Positions 1-6,309 are shown, counted from the stretch's first letter. The stretch is DNA of 10,393 nucleotides from an uncultured Rhizobiaceae group bacterium (GCA_938030645.1 CALHHQ010000275.1:1-10393), one strand, 5' to 3'. Notes: generated from the sequence alone by a model not told the origin. A program made the numbers and translations.

Positions 1-1055
1 GTTCCAATTTCCGGATGCGAGAAAACGGCGGTCGCAATCAAATCATGATCAGGTTTTTCAGGAACATTTTTGTATTCAGTCGAAATGAAACACATGGCTT
101 CGTGAATAGCGACGGGGGTAAGTTGCACTCGGTCTGTCACGTCACCCAAAGCCCAAATGCTTTCACATGTGGTACGCGAATACTCATTGACCTTGATGTA
201 ACCACGATCATCCGTCTCAACACCAGCCAAATCCAAACCAAGCTTTTGTGTCATGGGAACACGTCCCAATGCCAACATCACTTGATCTACTTCTAAAACT
301 TCACCACCAGACAAATGCGTTACGCGATTTCCACCTTTGCCAAGTTCAATCTTCTCGATGACCTGCTCGGTGATGATCCTGATGCCGCGTTTTTCGTATT
401 CCTCATGCAGAAGTGCTCGAACCTCATTGTCGAAACCATTTAAAATTTCGGAGCCGCGATAGATAATCGTTGTATCAACCCCGAGACCGGAAAAAATTCC
501 GGCAAATTCAACTGCGATATATCCAGCGCCTGAAATGATAATGCTTTTGGGCAATTCAGCGAGATCGAACGCTTCATCAGAAATGATAGCGTGTTCATGA
601 CCTTCCAAAGACTCATGCCTGTTCGGGGTTCCGCCAACGGCAACAACAATTCGTTCCGCCGTCACAACGCGGTCTTCGGCTTCAAGATAAACTTCATGAG
701 GGCCACGCAAAACGGCACGACTGTCAAAGGCTTCAACACCGTTGCTATTCAAGCCACTGCGATAGAGCCCTTCTAGACGTGTGATTTCGGCTTCCTTACG
801 CGAAACGAGTTTTTTCCAATCGAAGGACGTTTCACCAACAGTCCAACCATAGCCTTCTGCATCTTCAAAAGACTCGTGAAAGGTAGAGGCGTAAACGTAG
901 AGTTTCTTGGGAACACAGCCGCGCACCACACACGTGCCGCCATATCGGCTCTCTTCGGCAATACCAACTTTCTTGCCTAAGACACCAGCTCTTCGCGCTG
1001 CGCGAACTCCACCGGAGCCACCACCAATTACAAATAGATCGTAGTCATAAGTCAT
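1..1055 (-). CDS. gor: Glutathione-disulfide reductase, 3' end cut by the window edge
   Basis: Cytoplasmic FAD enzyme that reduces glutathione disulfide with NADPH. About 351 residues are visible, starting MTYDYDLFVIGGGSGG, an N-terminal FAD-binding Rossmann motif (GGGSGG at 11-16). The redox-active disulfide is C42/C47 in GGTCVVRGCVPKK, the glutathione reductase type. The second nucleotide-binding motif, GAGYIAVEFAG, is at about 176-186. The visible part ends at the family motif FSHPEIG, so roughly the last 110 residues, including the C-terminal catalytic His/Glu of the dimer interface, lie outside the window. Oddity: after the NADPH fold the sequence is YRGSEILNGFD. R200 matches E. coli R198, but N206 falls where E. 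coli has R204, the second 2'-phosphate-binding arginine. The gene is last in a minus-strand run behind rpiA and the DUF2059 gene, with 78 bp to the latter. No strong ribosome site precedes the ATG. The family call is secure; related disulfide reductases are less likely. Confidence 0.93.
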   Translation of the reverse strand, partial: MTYDYDLFVIGGGSGGVRAARRAGVLGKKVGIAEESRYGGTCVVRGCVPKKLYVYASTFHESFEDAEGYGWTVGETSFDWKKLVSRKEAEITRLEGLYRSGLNSNGVEAFDSRAVLRGPHEVYLEAEDRVVTAERIVVAVGGTPNRHESLEGHEHAIISDEAFDLAELPKSIIISGAGYIAVEFAGIFSGLGVDTTIIYRGSEILNGFDNEVRALLHEEYEKRGIRIITEQVIEKIELGKGGNRVTHLSGGEVLEVDQVMLALGRVPMTQKLGLDLAGVETDDRGYIKVNEYSRTTCESIWALGDVTDRVQLTPVAIHEAMCFISTEYKNVPEKPDHDLIATAVFSHPEIG

Positions 1056-1133
1056 ATCAAATTCATGCCCAGTATGCAGTTGTCTTTACTCAAGCCATGA
1101 AGTCGTATGAAACGCCACTCAAAAATTCGAGAT

Positions 1134-1637
1134 TTATTCGGTTTTTGCCGCCTCGGCCACGCGCGGACCAACTTTCGCGTTTAAGTCGCGCGCAATACCT
1201 GCCGCCCAAACACGAGCAGCTTTGCCAAGTTCTCTGGCCAATATCGGCGTGTTGTCGAGATATTTCTGACCAGCCGTGGACGAAAAGAAAGTGCTAATTG
1301 TGTTGAGTTCTTCTTCTGAAAACGAGTTCGCAAACAACCGAGCTGCTTCTTGCTCCAAATCGCCTCGACGTGCTGCCAACGCGATGGCCTCCTCGTCAAC
1401 GATCTCGGCGATCTTTTCCGCTAAGTTTGGATTGTTGGACGTCAGATTGTTTTTCAAGTTCGTAGAGGTCGTCAGCAAAATGGAGTCGAAACTGTCAGTA
1501 GCCTTCGTTGCCGTCAGTGCTTTGCGCGCAGCAGAAACATGAGAAGGCGAAACTTCTTGAGCAACAGCGATGGTTGCAAAAGCTGTTGAACCAGCAAGCA
1601 AAAGGGTAAATAGAGCGGCTTTAGACGTTGCAATCAT
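1134..1637 (-). CDS. Secreted DUF2059-domain protein
   Basis: 167 residues. The N-terminus is a clear Sec signal peptide: lysine at 6, hydrophobic core about 8-24, and a likely signal peptidase I site after AIAVA at residue 26. The mature part is a small, helix-rich, probably periplasmic protein. Residues about 93-145 (DLEQEAARLFANSFSEEEL, then a segment with STAGQKYLD) have the DUF2059 pattern: acidic and aromatic helices, then 'F.S..G.K.L'. The molecular function of the family is unknown. It sits between rpiA (59 bp upstream) and gor (78 bp downstream) on the same strand, so co-transcription is likely; I know this order from other Hyphomicrobiales. GGAG lies 12 nt before the ATG, inside a palindrome (1645-1660), so translation could be affected by RNA structure. 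The family assignment is by motif recognition and is fairly sure; the role is not known. Confidence 0.85.
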   Translation of the reverse strand: MIATSKAALFTLLLAGSTAFATIAVAQEVSPSHVSAARKALTATKATDSFDSILLTTSTNLKNNLTSNNPNLAEKIAEIVDEEAIALAARRGDLEQEAARLFANSFSEEELNTISTFFSSTAGQKYLDNTPILARELGKAARVWAAGIARDLNAKVGPRVAEAAKTE

Positions 1638-1644
1638 TTTGTTT

Positions 1645-1660
1645 TGAAACTCCAGTTTCA
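1645..1660 (-). promoter_or_regulatory. Palindrome over the ribosome site of the DUF2059 gene
   Basis: TGAAACTCCAGTTTCA has 7-bp arms around a 2-bp centre. On the minus-strand mRNA it reads TGAAACTGGAGTTTCA and contains the only good Shine-Dalgarno match (GGAG) before the ATG at 1637. As RNA it could fold into a 6-bp stem with a UGGA loop. It could equally be a protein-binding dyad or chance. Confidence 0.4.
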
Positions 1661-1676
1661 GTCAAGTTTGAGCATC

Positions 1677-1688
1677 TGCAAATTTGCA
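1677..1688. repeat. Perfect 12-bp palindrome between rpiA and the DUF2059 gene
   Basis: TGCAAATTTGCA is a perfect palindrome just downstream of the rpiA stop codon. It is too AT-rich and lacks the T-run needed for an intrinsic terminator. It could be a protein-binding dyad; no known consensus was recognised. Confidence 0.35.
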
Positions 1689-1696
1689 AATAAGAA

Positions 1697-2392
1697 TCAT
1701 TTTGCCGTGACAATACGGATACCGTCGCTGCCTGCAACAATGGCGCTGGAAGCAAGACCTGTAAACAGTCCATGCTCCACGACCCCTGGCACAGCAACAA
1801 GAGCGACTGCCAGTGCATTTGGATCAGCAATGCGGCCAAAAGATGCATCAACAATCAAATGCCCACCATCTGTTTCGTACGGCTCCTGCTGACTGCCTTG
1901 TCTGACAGTCAGTGCGCCGCTGACACCGCAGTGTGCTGCAGCTTTTTCAATTGCAGACATTGTGGCCGCAAGACCAAAGCGATTGACTTCAATTGGCAAA
2001 TCAAATGCACCAAGCGTAGCAACAAGTTTGCTTTCATCGGCAATCACCAGCATTTCATCTGATGCTGCGGCAACAATCTTTTCGCGCAACAGTGCGCCAC
2101 CGCCGCCCTTGATCAGGTTTAAATCAGGATCAATTTCATCGGCCCCATCGATCGTGAGGTCCAGATGAGGTGTTTCGTCCAACGTCGTCAGTGGGATATT
2201 CAAAGACTTGCAAAGTTCAGCAGTTCGAATGGATGTCGGAACGCCAATGATATTTAAACCATTGGAAACCTCCGCCCCCAACTCACGAACAAAGGCTTCA
2301 GCGGTGGAACCTGTTCCAATGCCGAGCTTCATCCCGTCACGCACATATTCCAGCGCTGCTTTGCCCACTTTGGCTTTAAGATCGTTGGACAT
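1697..2392 (-). CDS. rpiA: Ribose-5-phosphate isomerase A
   Basis: Interconverts ribose-5-phosphate and ribulose-5-phosphate in the non-oxidative pentose phosphate pathway, in the cytoplasm. 231 residues is the usual family length. Signatures in order: the phosphate-binding loop GIGTGSTAEAFV (24-35); DGADEIDPDLNLIKGGGGALLREK (82-105), which carries the active-site residues D82, D85, K95 and E104, equivalent to E. coli D81, D84, K94 and E103; and DESKLV (119-124). All key residues are present, so the enzyme should be active. The start is supported by AAAGG about 9 nt upstream of the ATG. It is the first gene of the minus-strand run rpiA, DUF2059, gor, and is divergent from gph with a 100-bp shared upstream region. 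Pairing with gor links a pentose-phosphate enzyme to an NADPH consumer, but this is only a contextual idea. RpiB is excluded because its fold and motifs differ. Confidence 0.97.
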   Translation of the reverse strand: MSNDLKAKVGKAALEYVRDGMKLGIGTGSTAEAFVRELGAEVSNGLNIIGVPTSIRTAELCKSLNIPLTTLDETPHLDLTIDGADEIDPDLNLIKGGGGALLREKIVAAASDEMLVIADESKLVATLGAFDLPIEVNRFGLAATMSAIEKAAAHCGVSGALTVRQGSQQEPYETDGGHLIVDASFGRIADPNALAVALVAVPGVVEHGLFTGLASSAIVAGSDGIRIVTAK

Positions 2393-2492
2393 GAACCAAT
2401 GCCTTTGTTCACATAATCATTAAGGGGCGATACCACGCGCAAAGGATGATCGCTATAAGCGAGGTCAATCTTCAACAGCGGGATTCGCTGAA
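2393..2492. promoter_or_regulatory. Divergent rpiA/gph upstream region with a 13-bp dyad
   Basis: This 100-bp gap must hold both the rpiA and gph promoters. The clearest structure is TCGCTATAAGCGA at 2450-2462, two perfect 5-bp arms around ATA, 31 bp before the gph ATG and about 58 bp before the rpiA ATG. That is a plausible place for a shared operator. On the minus strand a TTGACC hexamer overlaps the dyad's flank, but I cannot pair it with a convincing -10 element. No promoter is called. Confidence 0.35.
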
Positions 2493-3170
2493 ATGTCAAA
2501 ACCGACAATTGTCTTTGATCTTGATGGAACACTGGTGGACAGCAACCGAGACCTGGTCCCTGCCCTGAACAGAACAACGGCCCATGATGGTTTACCACCA
2601 ATATCACGCGCGGATGTCGGCCACGTTGTTGGACAAGGCGCGATGATGATGATCAAGCGCGCATTTGAATTTCATAACATACCTTTAGACAGTGAACGCC
2701 ACAAAGAACTTTTGCCCATATTCCTAGAAACCTACGAAGCGCATATTGCCGACGAAACCGTCTATTATGACGGTGTTTTGAAAGCTTTGGACGAGTTGGC
2801 AGATCGTAGCTGGATACTGGCCGTTTGCACCAACAAATACGAACATTTAGCGCGAAAACTTCTGAAAATTATTGGAGGAACAGAGCGGTTTGCGGCGATC
2901 ACGGGCGGCGATACTTTTCCCAACAAAAAACCTGATCCGTCGCATATTATCGAAACCATCAAATTGGCAGGCGGCGATCCGATAAATTCCGTAATGGTAG
3001 GAGACAGCATTAACGACATAAATGCAGCCCACGCAGCCCGTGTTCCAGTCATAGCAGTAGATTTTGGCTATTCCGACGTTCCCGTTGAATCACTCAACCC
3101 AACCGCAATCATTTCTCATTTTGATCAGTTGGTCGAAGAAGCAATCAAACTAACAAAGTCAAAGACCTAG
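2493..3170 (+). CDS. gph: Phosphoglycolate phosphatase (HAD superfamily)
   Basis: Hydrolyses 2-phosphoglycolate to glycolate, clearing a product of DNA-end repair and of oxygenase side reactions. 225 residues, typical of Gph. HAD motifs in order: motif I FDLDGTLVDS with nucleophile D9 and acid/base D11; a helical cap at about 20-90; motif II CTNK with T113; motif III NKKPDP with K146; motif IV GDSINDINAA with D171 and D175, which bind Mg2+. The helical cap and the DGTLVDS/KPDP/GDSxxD set fit the Gph subgroup. Other HAD phosphatases acting on small sugar phosphates cannot be fully excluded by sequence. Its position beside rpiA agrees with the order seen in rhizobial genomes and supports the name. 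The stop codon interlocks with that of the convergent TerB-like gene (both stops lie in CTAG, 3167-3170), so no terminator separates the two. Confidence 0.9.
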   Translation: MSKPTIVFDLDGTLVDSNRDLVPALNRTTAHDGLPPISRADVGHVVGQGAMMMIKRAFEFHNIPLDSERHKELLPIFLETYEAHIADETVYYDGVLKALDELADRSWILAVCTNKYEHLARKLLKIIGGTERFAAITGGDTFPNKKPDPSHIIETIKLAGGDPINSVMVGDSINDINAAHAARVPVIAVDFGYSDVPVESLNPTAIISHFDQLVEEAIKLTKSKT

Positions 3171-3598
3171 TAGGTCATTGCAGCAGCAACTTCTTCCTCT
3201 GGAATATCAAGCAGGCTAGCAACACGTTCCACCAAAACAATCTCGGTTTCATGCATACGACCATCTGCGAACACCATTTCCCACATATGTGAGACCAGCA
3301 GAAGCAAATCTTCCTTCGAAAGACCTGCTTTCAATATTTTCGCCATAGTCTCCATATCCAGTTCGGAATTGGCTTGCTCCATAGCATGAGAAATAAGAGC
3401 CGCAGTTTCTTCAGTATTCAGGTCAAAATCATCGGCCAGTATGCGAGTGAGGCGCTCTAATTCTTTCGGATGGCTTTGCCCGTCAATCGGCATAACCATA
3501 AACAGGAAGCTTGCAACTGAAGCGCGCACTGGATAACCGGCGTCTTGTTCGCGCATACGCGTGATCTTGGTCTTAACAAGCTCGATTTCAGATTTCAT
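3167..3598 (-). CDS. TerB-like (tellurite-resistance TerB family) protein
   Basis: 143 residues from the start chosen here, ATG at 3598, preceded by GGGGA about 6 nt upstream. An in-frame ATG at 3652 would add 18 residues that look unlike a domain and lack a comparable ribosome site. The protein is soluble, acidic and all-helical, without a signal peptide. It contains the duplicated TerB motif DGxxHxxE: D39/H43/E46 in the first half and D112/H116/E119 in the second, 73 residues apart. TerB-fold proteins bind metal through such acidic residues and occur in tellurite/stress modules and membrane-associated complexes. The precise job of solitary proteobacterial copies like this one is unknown, and no other ter genes are here, so tellurite resistance should not be assumed. 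It converges on gph with a 4-bp overlap and is divergent from the fumarase gene. Family call fairly sure, function unassigned. Confidence 0.8.
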   Translation of the reverse strand: MKSEIELVKTKITRMREQDAGYPVRASVASFLFMVMPIDGQSHPKELERLTRILADDFDLNTEETAALISHAMEQANSELDMETMAKILKAGLSKEDLLLLVSHMWEMVFADGRMHETEIVLVERVASLLDIPEEEVAAAMTY

Positions 3599-3783
3599 AG
3601 CATTCCCCAAATTGACGTTACGGCAAGTAAAGCTCGCAGCTATCCGAGTCAACTGTTCCCGAGAAAGAGAACATCAATAAAGACGCATAAGCAAATGGTA
3701 TTGCATTCAGAGACTTTTCTTGATGTCGCAACCAGCGCTGTTTACACCCTATTCTAGTAACCTATAGCGAGGCCAATCCAATC
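3599..3783. promoter_or_regulatory. Divergent TerB/fumarase upstream region
   Basis: This 185-bp gap should contain promoters for the TerB-like gene (minus) and the fumarase gene (plus). A dyad lies at 3654-3673, TGTTCCCGAGAAAGAGAACA, with arms TGTTCnC and GnGAACA. For the plus strand, TTTACA (3741-3746) and TATAGC (3763-3768), spaced 16 bp, resemble a sigma-70 promoter. However, the start would fall only about 9 nt from the ATG and would leave out the GCGAGG ribosome site (3767-3772), so I do not call it. No iron-sulfur regulator site was recognised. Confidence 0.3.
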
Positions 3784-5403
3784 ATGTCCAACAACGCTCA
3801 CGTCGACCTATTTCCGTTAAGTGAAGACAAAACGCCCTATCGGAAATTGACCAACGATTTCGTCAAAGCCGTTGAAATAGATGGAAAAACATTTCTCAAA
3901 GTTGAAGAAGAAGGCATTCGTTTGCTGGCGGAGCAGGCATTCATGGACATCAACCATTTGTTGCGGCCCGCACACTTGAAACAATTGGCTTCGATCTTGG
4001 AAGATCCCGAAGCGACACAGAATGATCGGTTTGTGGCATTTGATTTACTCAAAAACGCAAACATTGCCGCTGGTGGGGTGCTGCCCATGTGCCAAGACAC
4101 AGGCACGGCCATCGTCATGGGAAAACGCGGGCGCCACGTGCTAACTGATACGCTGGATGAAGATGCAATTAGCCAAGGTATCATGGACGCTTATTTCAAA
4201 AAGAACCTGCGCTATTCGCAACTCGCACCGATATCCATGTTTGAAGAAAAGAACACCAAAAACAACCTTCCCGCACAGATCGATATCTATTCGGAAGGCG
4301 AAGATTCTTACAAATTCCAGTTCATTGCAAAAGGTGGTGGATCAGCCAACAAAACGTTCTTCTATCAAGGCACACCTTCTCTTTTGGCCCATGATCGGAT
4401 GATTGATTTCATCCAAGAGAAGATTCTCACCTTGGGAACAGCAGCCTGCCCTCCATATCATTTGGCCATTGTGATCGGAGGCACATCTGCCGAGCAAACC
4501 CTGAAAGCAGTGAAGATGGCGTCCACTAAATATCTCGACAACTTGCCAACTTCGGGTTCTGAAACTGGTCATGCATTCCGTGATTTGAAAATGGAGCAAG
4601 AAATTCACAAACTGACCCAAAACATGGGCGTAGGAGCACAATTTGGTGGCAAATATTTCTGCCATGACGTTCGTGTGGTTCGTTTGCCCCGCCATGGCGC
4701 TTCACTTCCAATAGGACTTGGCGTTTCTTGCTCTGCGGATAGGCAGGCGCTTGGCAAAATCACTGCCGAAGGTATTTTCCTAGAAAAGTTGGAGACTGAA
4801 CCTGCAAAATACATGCCGGATGTTGACGAAAGCGAGTTCGAAGGCGGCGTGGTTCAAATTGATCTGTCAAAGCCAATGGATGAGATTCTGGCTACACTTT
4901 CAAAGCACCCTGTCAAAACGCGCCTCTCTCTCAATGGCACGATCATTGTTGCGCGCGACTTGGCCCATTCGAAAATTCGCGCCCGCTTAGAAGCTGGCGA
5001 AGATATGCCGCAGTATATGAAGGATCACCCTGTCTATTACGCAGGCCCCGCCAAAACACCGGACGGAATGCCATCTGGTTCATTTGGCCCGACAACAGCT
5101 GGGCGAATGGATTCCTACGTCGATCAGTTCCAGTCGTTCGGCGGTTCAAAAGTCATGTTGGCCAAAGGCAATCGCTCGCGCCAAGTGCGCGATGCCTGTA
5201 AACAGCATGGTGGCTTCTATCTGGGTTCCATCGGAGGGCCCGCAGCACGGCTGGCCCAAGACTGCATCAAAAAGGTTGAAGTGCTGGAATATGAGGAACT
5301 TGGCATGGAAGCTGTATGGAAGATTGAAGTGGAAGATTTTCCAGCGTTCATCGTTATCGATGACAAAGGAAATGATTTTTTCAAAGAACTGAACTTGAGT
5401 TGA
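3784..5403 (+). CDS. fumA: Class I fumarate hydratase (iron-sulfur dependent)
   Basis: Reversibly hydrates fumarate to L-malate in the TCA cycle. 539 residues is close to the E. coli FumA/FumB length, so both halves (N-terminal cluster-binding domain and C-terminal domain) are fused in one chain. The three cysteines that hold the catalytic 4Fe-4S cluster are visible: C103 in PMCQDTGTA, C222 in AACPPYH and C316 in GVSCSADR, at a constant offset of 2 from E. coli C105, C224 and C318. Other conserved blocks are AKGGGSANKTFFYQ (182-195), FGGKYFCHDVRVVRLPRHGA (287-306) and, in the C-terminal half, GPTTAGRMDSYVDQFQ (435-450) and GNRSRQV (462-468). A GCGAGG ribosome site is 11 nt from the ATG. Such clusters are damaged by oxygen radicals. 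Two-subunit tartrate dehydratases and mesaconase-type relatives share the fold, but single-chain length and motif order favour fumarase. No terminator is seen after the stop. Confidence 0.95.
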   Translation: MSNNAHVDLFPLSEDKTPYRKLTNDFVKAVEIDGKTFLKVEEEGIRLLAEQAFMDINHLLRPAHLKQLASILEDPEATQNDRFVAFDLLKNANIAAGGVLPMCQDTGTAIVMGKRGRHVLTDTLDEDAISQGIMDAYFKKNLRYSQLAPISMFEEKNTKNNLPAQIDIYSEGEDSYKFQFIAKGGGSANKTFFYQGTPSLLAHDRMIDFIQEKILTLGTAACPPYHLAIVIGGTSAEQTLKAVKMASTKYLDNLPTSGSETGHAFRDLKMEQEIHKLTQNMGVGAQFGGKYFCHDVRVVRLPRHGASLPIGLGVSCSADRQALGKITAEGIFLEKLETEPAKYMPDVDESEFEGGVVQIDLSKPMDEILATLSKHPVKTRLSLNGTIIVARDLAHSKIRARLEAGEDMPQYMKDHPVYYAGPAKTPDGMPSGSFGPTTAGRMDSYVDQFQSFGGSKVMLAKGNRSRQVRDACKQHGGFYLGSIGGPAARLAQDCIKKVEVLEYEELGMEAVWKIEVEDFPAFIVIDDKGNDFFKELNLS

Positions 5404-5410
5404 GCAAAAA

Positions 5411-5425
5411 TTAAAGCCAACTTAA
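5411..5425. promoter_or_regulatory. Candidate CtrA box upstream of the L,D-transpeptidase
   Basis: The stretch is TTAA, seven bases, TTAA: an exact match to the TTAA-N7-TTAA site of CtrA, the alphaproteobacterial cell-cycle response regulator. It begins 8 bp after the fumarase stop and ends 108 bp before the transpeptidase ATG. Binding is inferred, not shown. No clear promoter could be placed around it. Confidence 0.5.
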
Positions 5426-5438
5426 TGTAATCGTTACA
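5426..5438. promoter_or_regulatory. 13-bp dyad TGTAA-TCG-TTACA
   Basis: Perfect 5-bp arms around a 3-bp centre, directly abutting the CtrA-type box. It is the first of four dyads in this gap. No regulator was recognised. Confidence 0.4.
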
Positions 5439-5455
5439 AATTGAACGAATATGCC

Positions 5456-5471
5456 TGTGAGATTGATCACA
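5456..5471. promoter_or_regulatory. CRP-type site TGTGA-N6-TCACA
   Basis: TGTGAGATTGATCACA matches the core CRP consensus (TGTGA, six bases, TCACA) at all ten fixed positions. It lies 62 bp before the transpeptidase ATG. CRP-family proteins in Hyphomicrobiales often use other half-sites, so the cognate factor is uncertain; the match itself is exact. Confidence 0.5.
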
Positions 5472-5486
5472 AACATATTGGGCAAC

Positions 5487-5500
5487 TGAGTTTAAACTCA
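5487..5500. promoter_or_regulatory. Perfect 14-bp palindrome in the transpeptidase leader
   Basis: TGAGTTTAAACTCA is perfectly self-complementary. It is centred 30 bp from the CRP-type site and 40 bp before the ATG. No T-run follows, so it is not an intrinsic terminator for the fumarase gene. It could be an operator or an mRNA leader element. Confidence 0.4.
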
Positions 5501-5506
5501 CCAGAT

Positions 5507-5516
5507 TCGAATTCGA
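5507..5516. repeat. Perfect 10-bp palindrome before the transpeptidase ribosome site
   Basis: TCGAATTCGA, fourth and last dyad of the gap. It overlaps a GATTC (5504-5508), a GANTC sequence of the kind methylated by CcrM. A GANTC is expected by chance about every 256 bp, so it carries little weight. Confidence 0.3.
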
Positions 5517-5533
5517 GAGAAAGGTTGGGGACT

Positions 5534-6178
5534 ATGAGACTGGGTAAGATATTTGTTGCAGCGGCAATTGCCATTTCTGCAGCGTTTGTAACAACTGCGT
5601 TTACAGCGACGGACGCCGAAGCACGACGCGTTCAAGGTGAGCGCTATTTTGATTACGACACACACCAGTGGAAAGTTTGGCAAGGTCGAACGACCACGCG
5701 TGGATATGTGTCGAATAAATCGCCAATCAAAAAGCGCAAAGTACGTTACTCAACCCGCCAGAAACCCGGAACGATTGTAGTGAACACGAAAGAACGTCGT
5801 CTTTATCTCGTTCTTGGCGGTGGCAAAGCCATGAAATACGGCATCGGAGTTGGCCGCGACGGATTCCGCTGGTCTGGCACACACCGTGTGAGCCGTAAGG
5901 CAGAATGGCCGGGCTGGACTCCTCCAAAACGCATGATTGCACGCGTGAAACGCGAAACGGGTAAAACACTCAAAGGCTATTACCCCGGTGGCCCAACAAA
6001 TCCACTTGGCGCACGTTCATTGTACATTGGTTCAACGATTTACCGCATCCATGGCACAAACCAGCCTTGGACAATCGGTAAAGCAATGTCTTCTGGCTGC
6101 ATTCGATTGGCCAATGATGACGTGACGGATCTCTACAACCGCATCAAAGTTGGTGCGAAAGTGGTTGTGCAGAACTAA
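5534..6178 (+). CDS. Secreted L,D-transpeptidase (YkuD/ErfK family)
   Basis: Cross-links peptidoglycan stem peptides (3-3 bonds) or attaches proteins to the wall, in the periplasm. 214 residues from ATG 5534, chosen because a purine-rich ribosome site (GAGAGAAAGG) precedes it and a signal peptide follows at once. An in-frame ATG at 5441 would put 31 residues ahead of the signal and run over the leader dyads. Signal peptide: R2/K5, hydrophobic core about 7-24, likely cleavage near AEA at 28-30. A basic linker (about 31-78) leads to the YkuD domain (about 79-214), which begins GTIVVNTKERRLYLV and carries the catalytic signature: H173 in IHGTNQPW, then SSGCIRL with nucleophile C189, S187 and R191. 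All key residues are present. The gap upstream holds a CtrA-type box, a CRP-type site and three other dyads; a strong terminator follows. These enzymes are prominent in polar-growing Hyphomicrobiales. Which linkage this copy makes cannot be told. Confidence 0.93.
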   Translation: MRLGKIFVAAAIAISAAFVTTAFTATDAEARRVQGERYFDYDTHQWKVWQGRTTTRGYVSNKSPIKKRKVRYSTRQKPGTIVVNTKERRLYLVLGGGKAMKYGIGVGRDGFRWSGTHRVSRKAEWPGWTPPKRMIARVKRETGKTLKGYYPGGPTNPLGARSLYIGSTIYRIHGTNQPWTIGKAMSSGCIRLANDDVTDLYNRIKVGAKVVVQN

Positions 6179-6198
6179 ATTCGGCATCATAGTTATTC

Positions 6199-6233
6199 AA
6201 AGGGCGTAGATTGCACAATCTGCGCCCTTTTTT
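6199..6233 (+). terminator. Intrinsic terminator of the L,D-transpeptidase gene
   Basis: A 14-bp stem (AAAGGGCGTAGATT against AATCTGCGCCCTTT, one U-G wobble) with loop GCAC, running into six T residues (6228-6233). It begins 21 bp after the stop codon. This is the strongest terminator in the window and separates the transpeptidase from the DMT transporter gene. Confidence 0.92.
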
Positions 6234-6309
6234 GTGCGTTCATGAACTATCAAAATATGAAAAACGCACATAACGATGAGACCCGAAACATCTTTGGAAT
6301 ACCGTTCTT

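Noticed and set aside
15..296. Plus-strand 93-codon open frame
   Set aside because: Antisense to gor, whose protein shows intact family motifs throughout this stretch; no ribosome site or recognisable domain.
3167..3598. Tellurite-resistance operon
   Set aside because: Only a solitary TerB-fold protein is present; no terC, terD, terZ or other ter partners lie nearby.
3599..3652. Longer TerB-like protein from ATG 3652
   Set aside because: The extra 18 residues look random, and the GGGGA ribosome site fits ATG 3598.
3654..3673. GTTC/GAAC dyad as an alphaproteobacterial LexA box
   Set aside because: The alphaproteobacterial SOS box is a direct repeat, GTTC-N7-GTTC. Here the second arm is inverted and the spacing is wrong.
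3741..3768. TTTACA-N16-TATAGC as the fumarase promoter
   Set aside because: The predicted start would fall about 9 nt before the ATG and remove the GCGAGG ribosome site from the mRNA.
4342..4695. Minus-strand 117-codon open frame inside the fumarase gene
   Set aside because: It lies opposite highly conserved fumarase blocks, including the cysteine and GGKYFCHD motifs; its own translation looks low in complexity of function and lacks a ribosome site.
5504..5508. GATTC (GANTC) as CcrM-dependent control of the transpeptidase
   Set aside because: A GANTC is expected about every 256 bp by chance, so one site in 130 bp is not evidence.
5441..5533. Longer N-terminus for the L,D-transpeptidase from ATG 5441
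   Set aside because: It would place 31 charged residues before a clear signal peptide and translate through the leader dyads; ATG 5534 has a good ribosome site.
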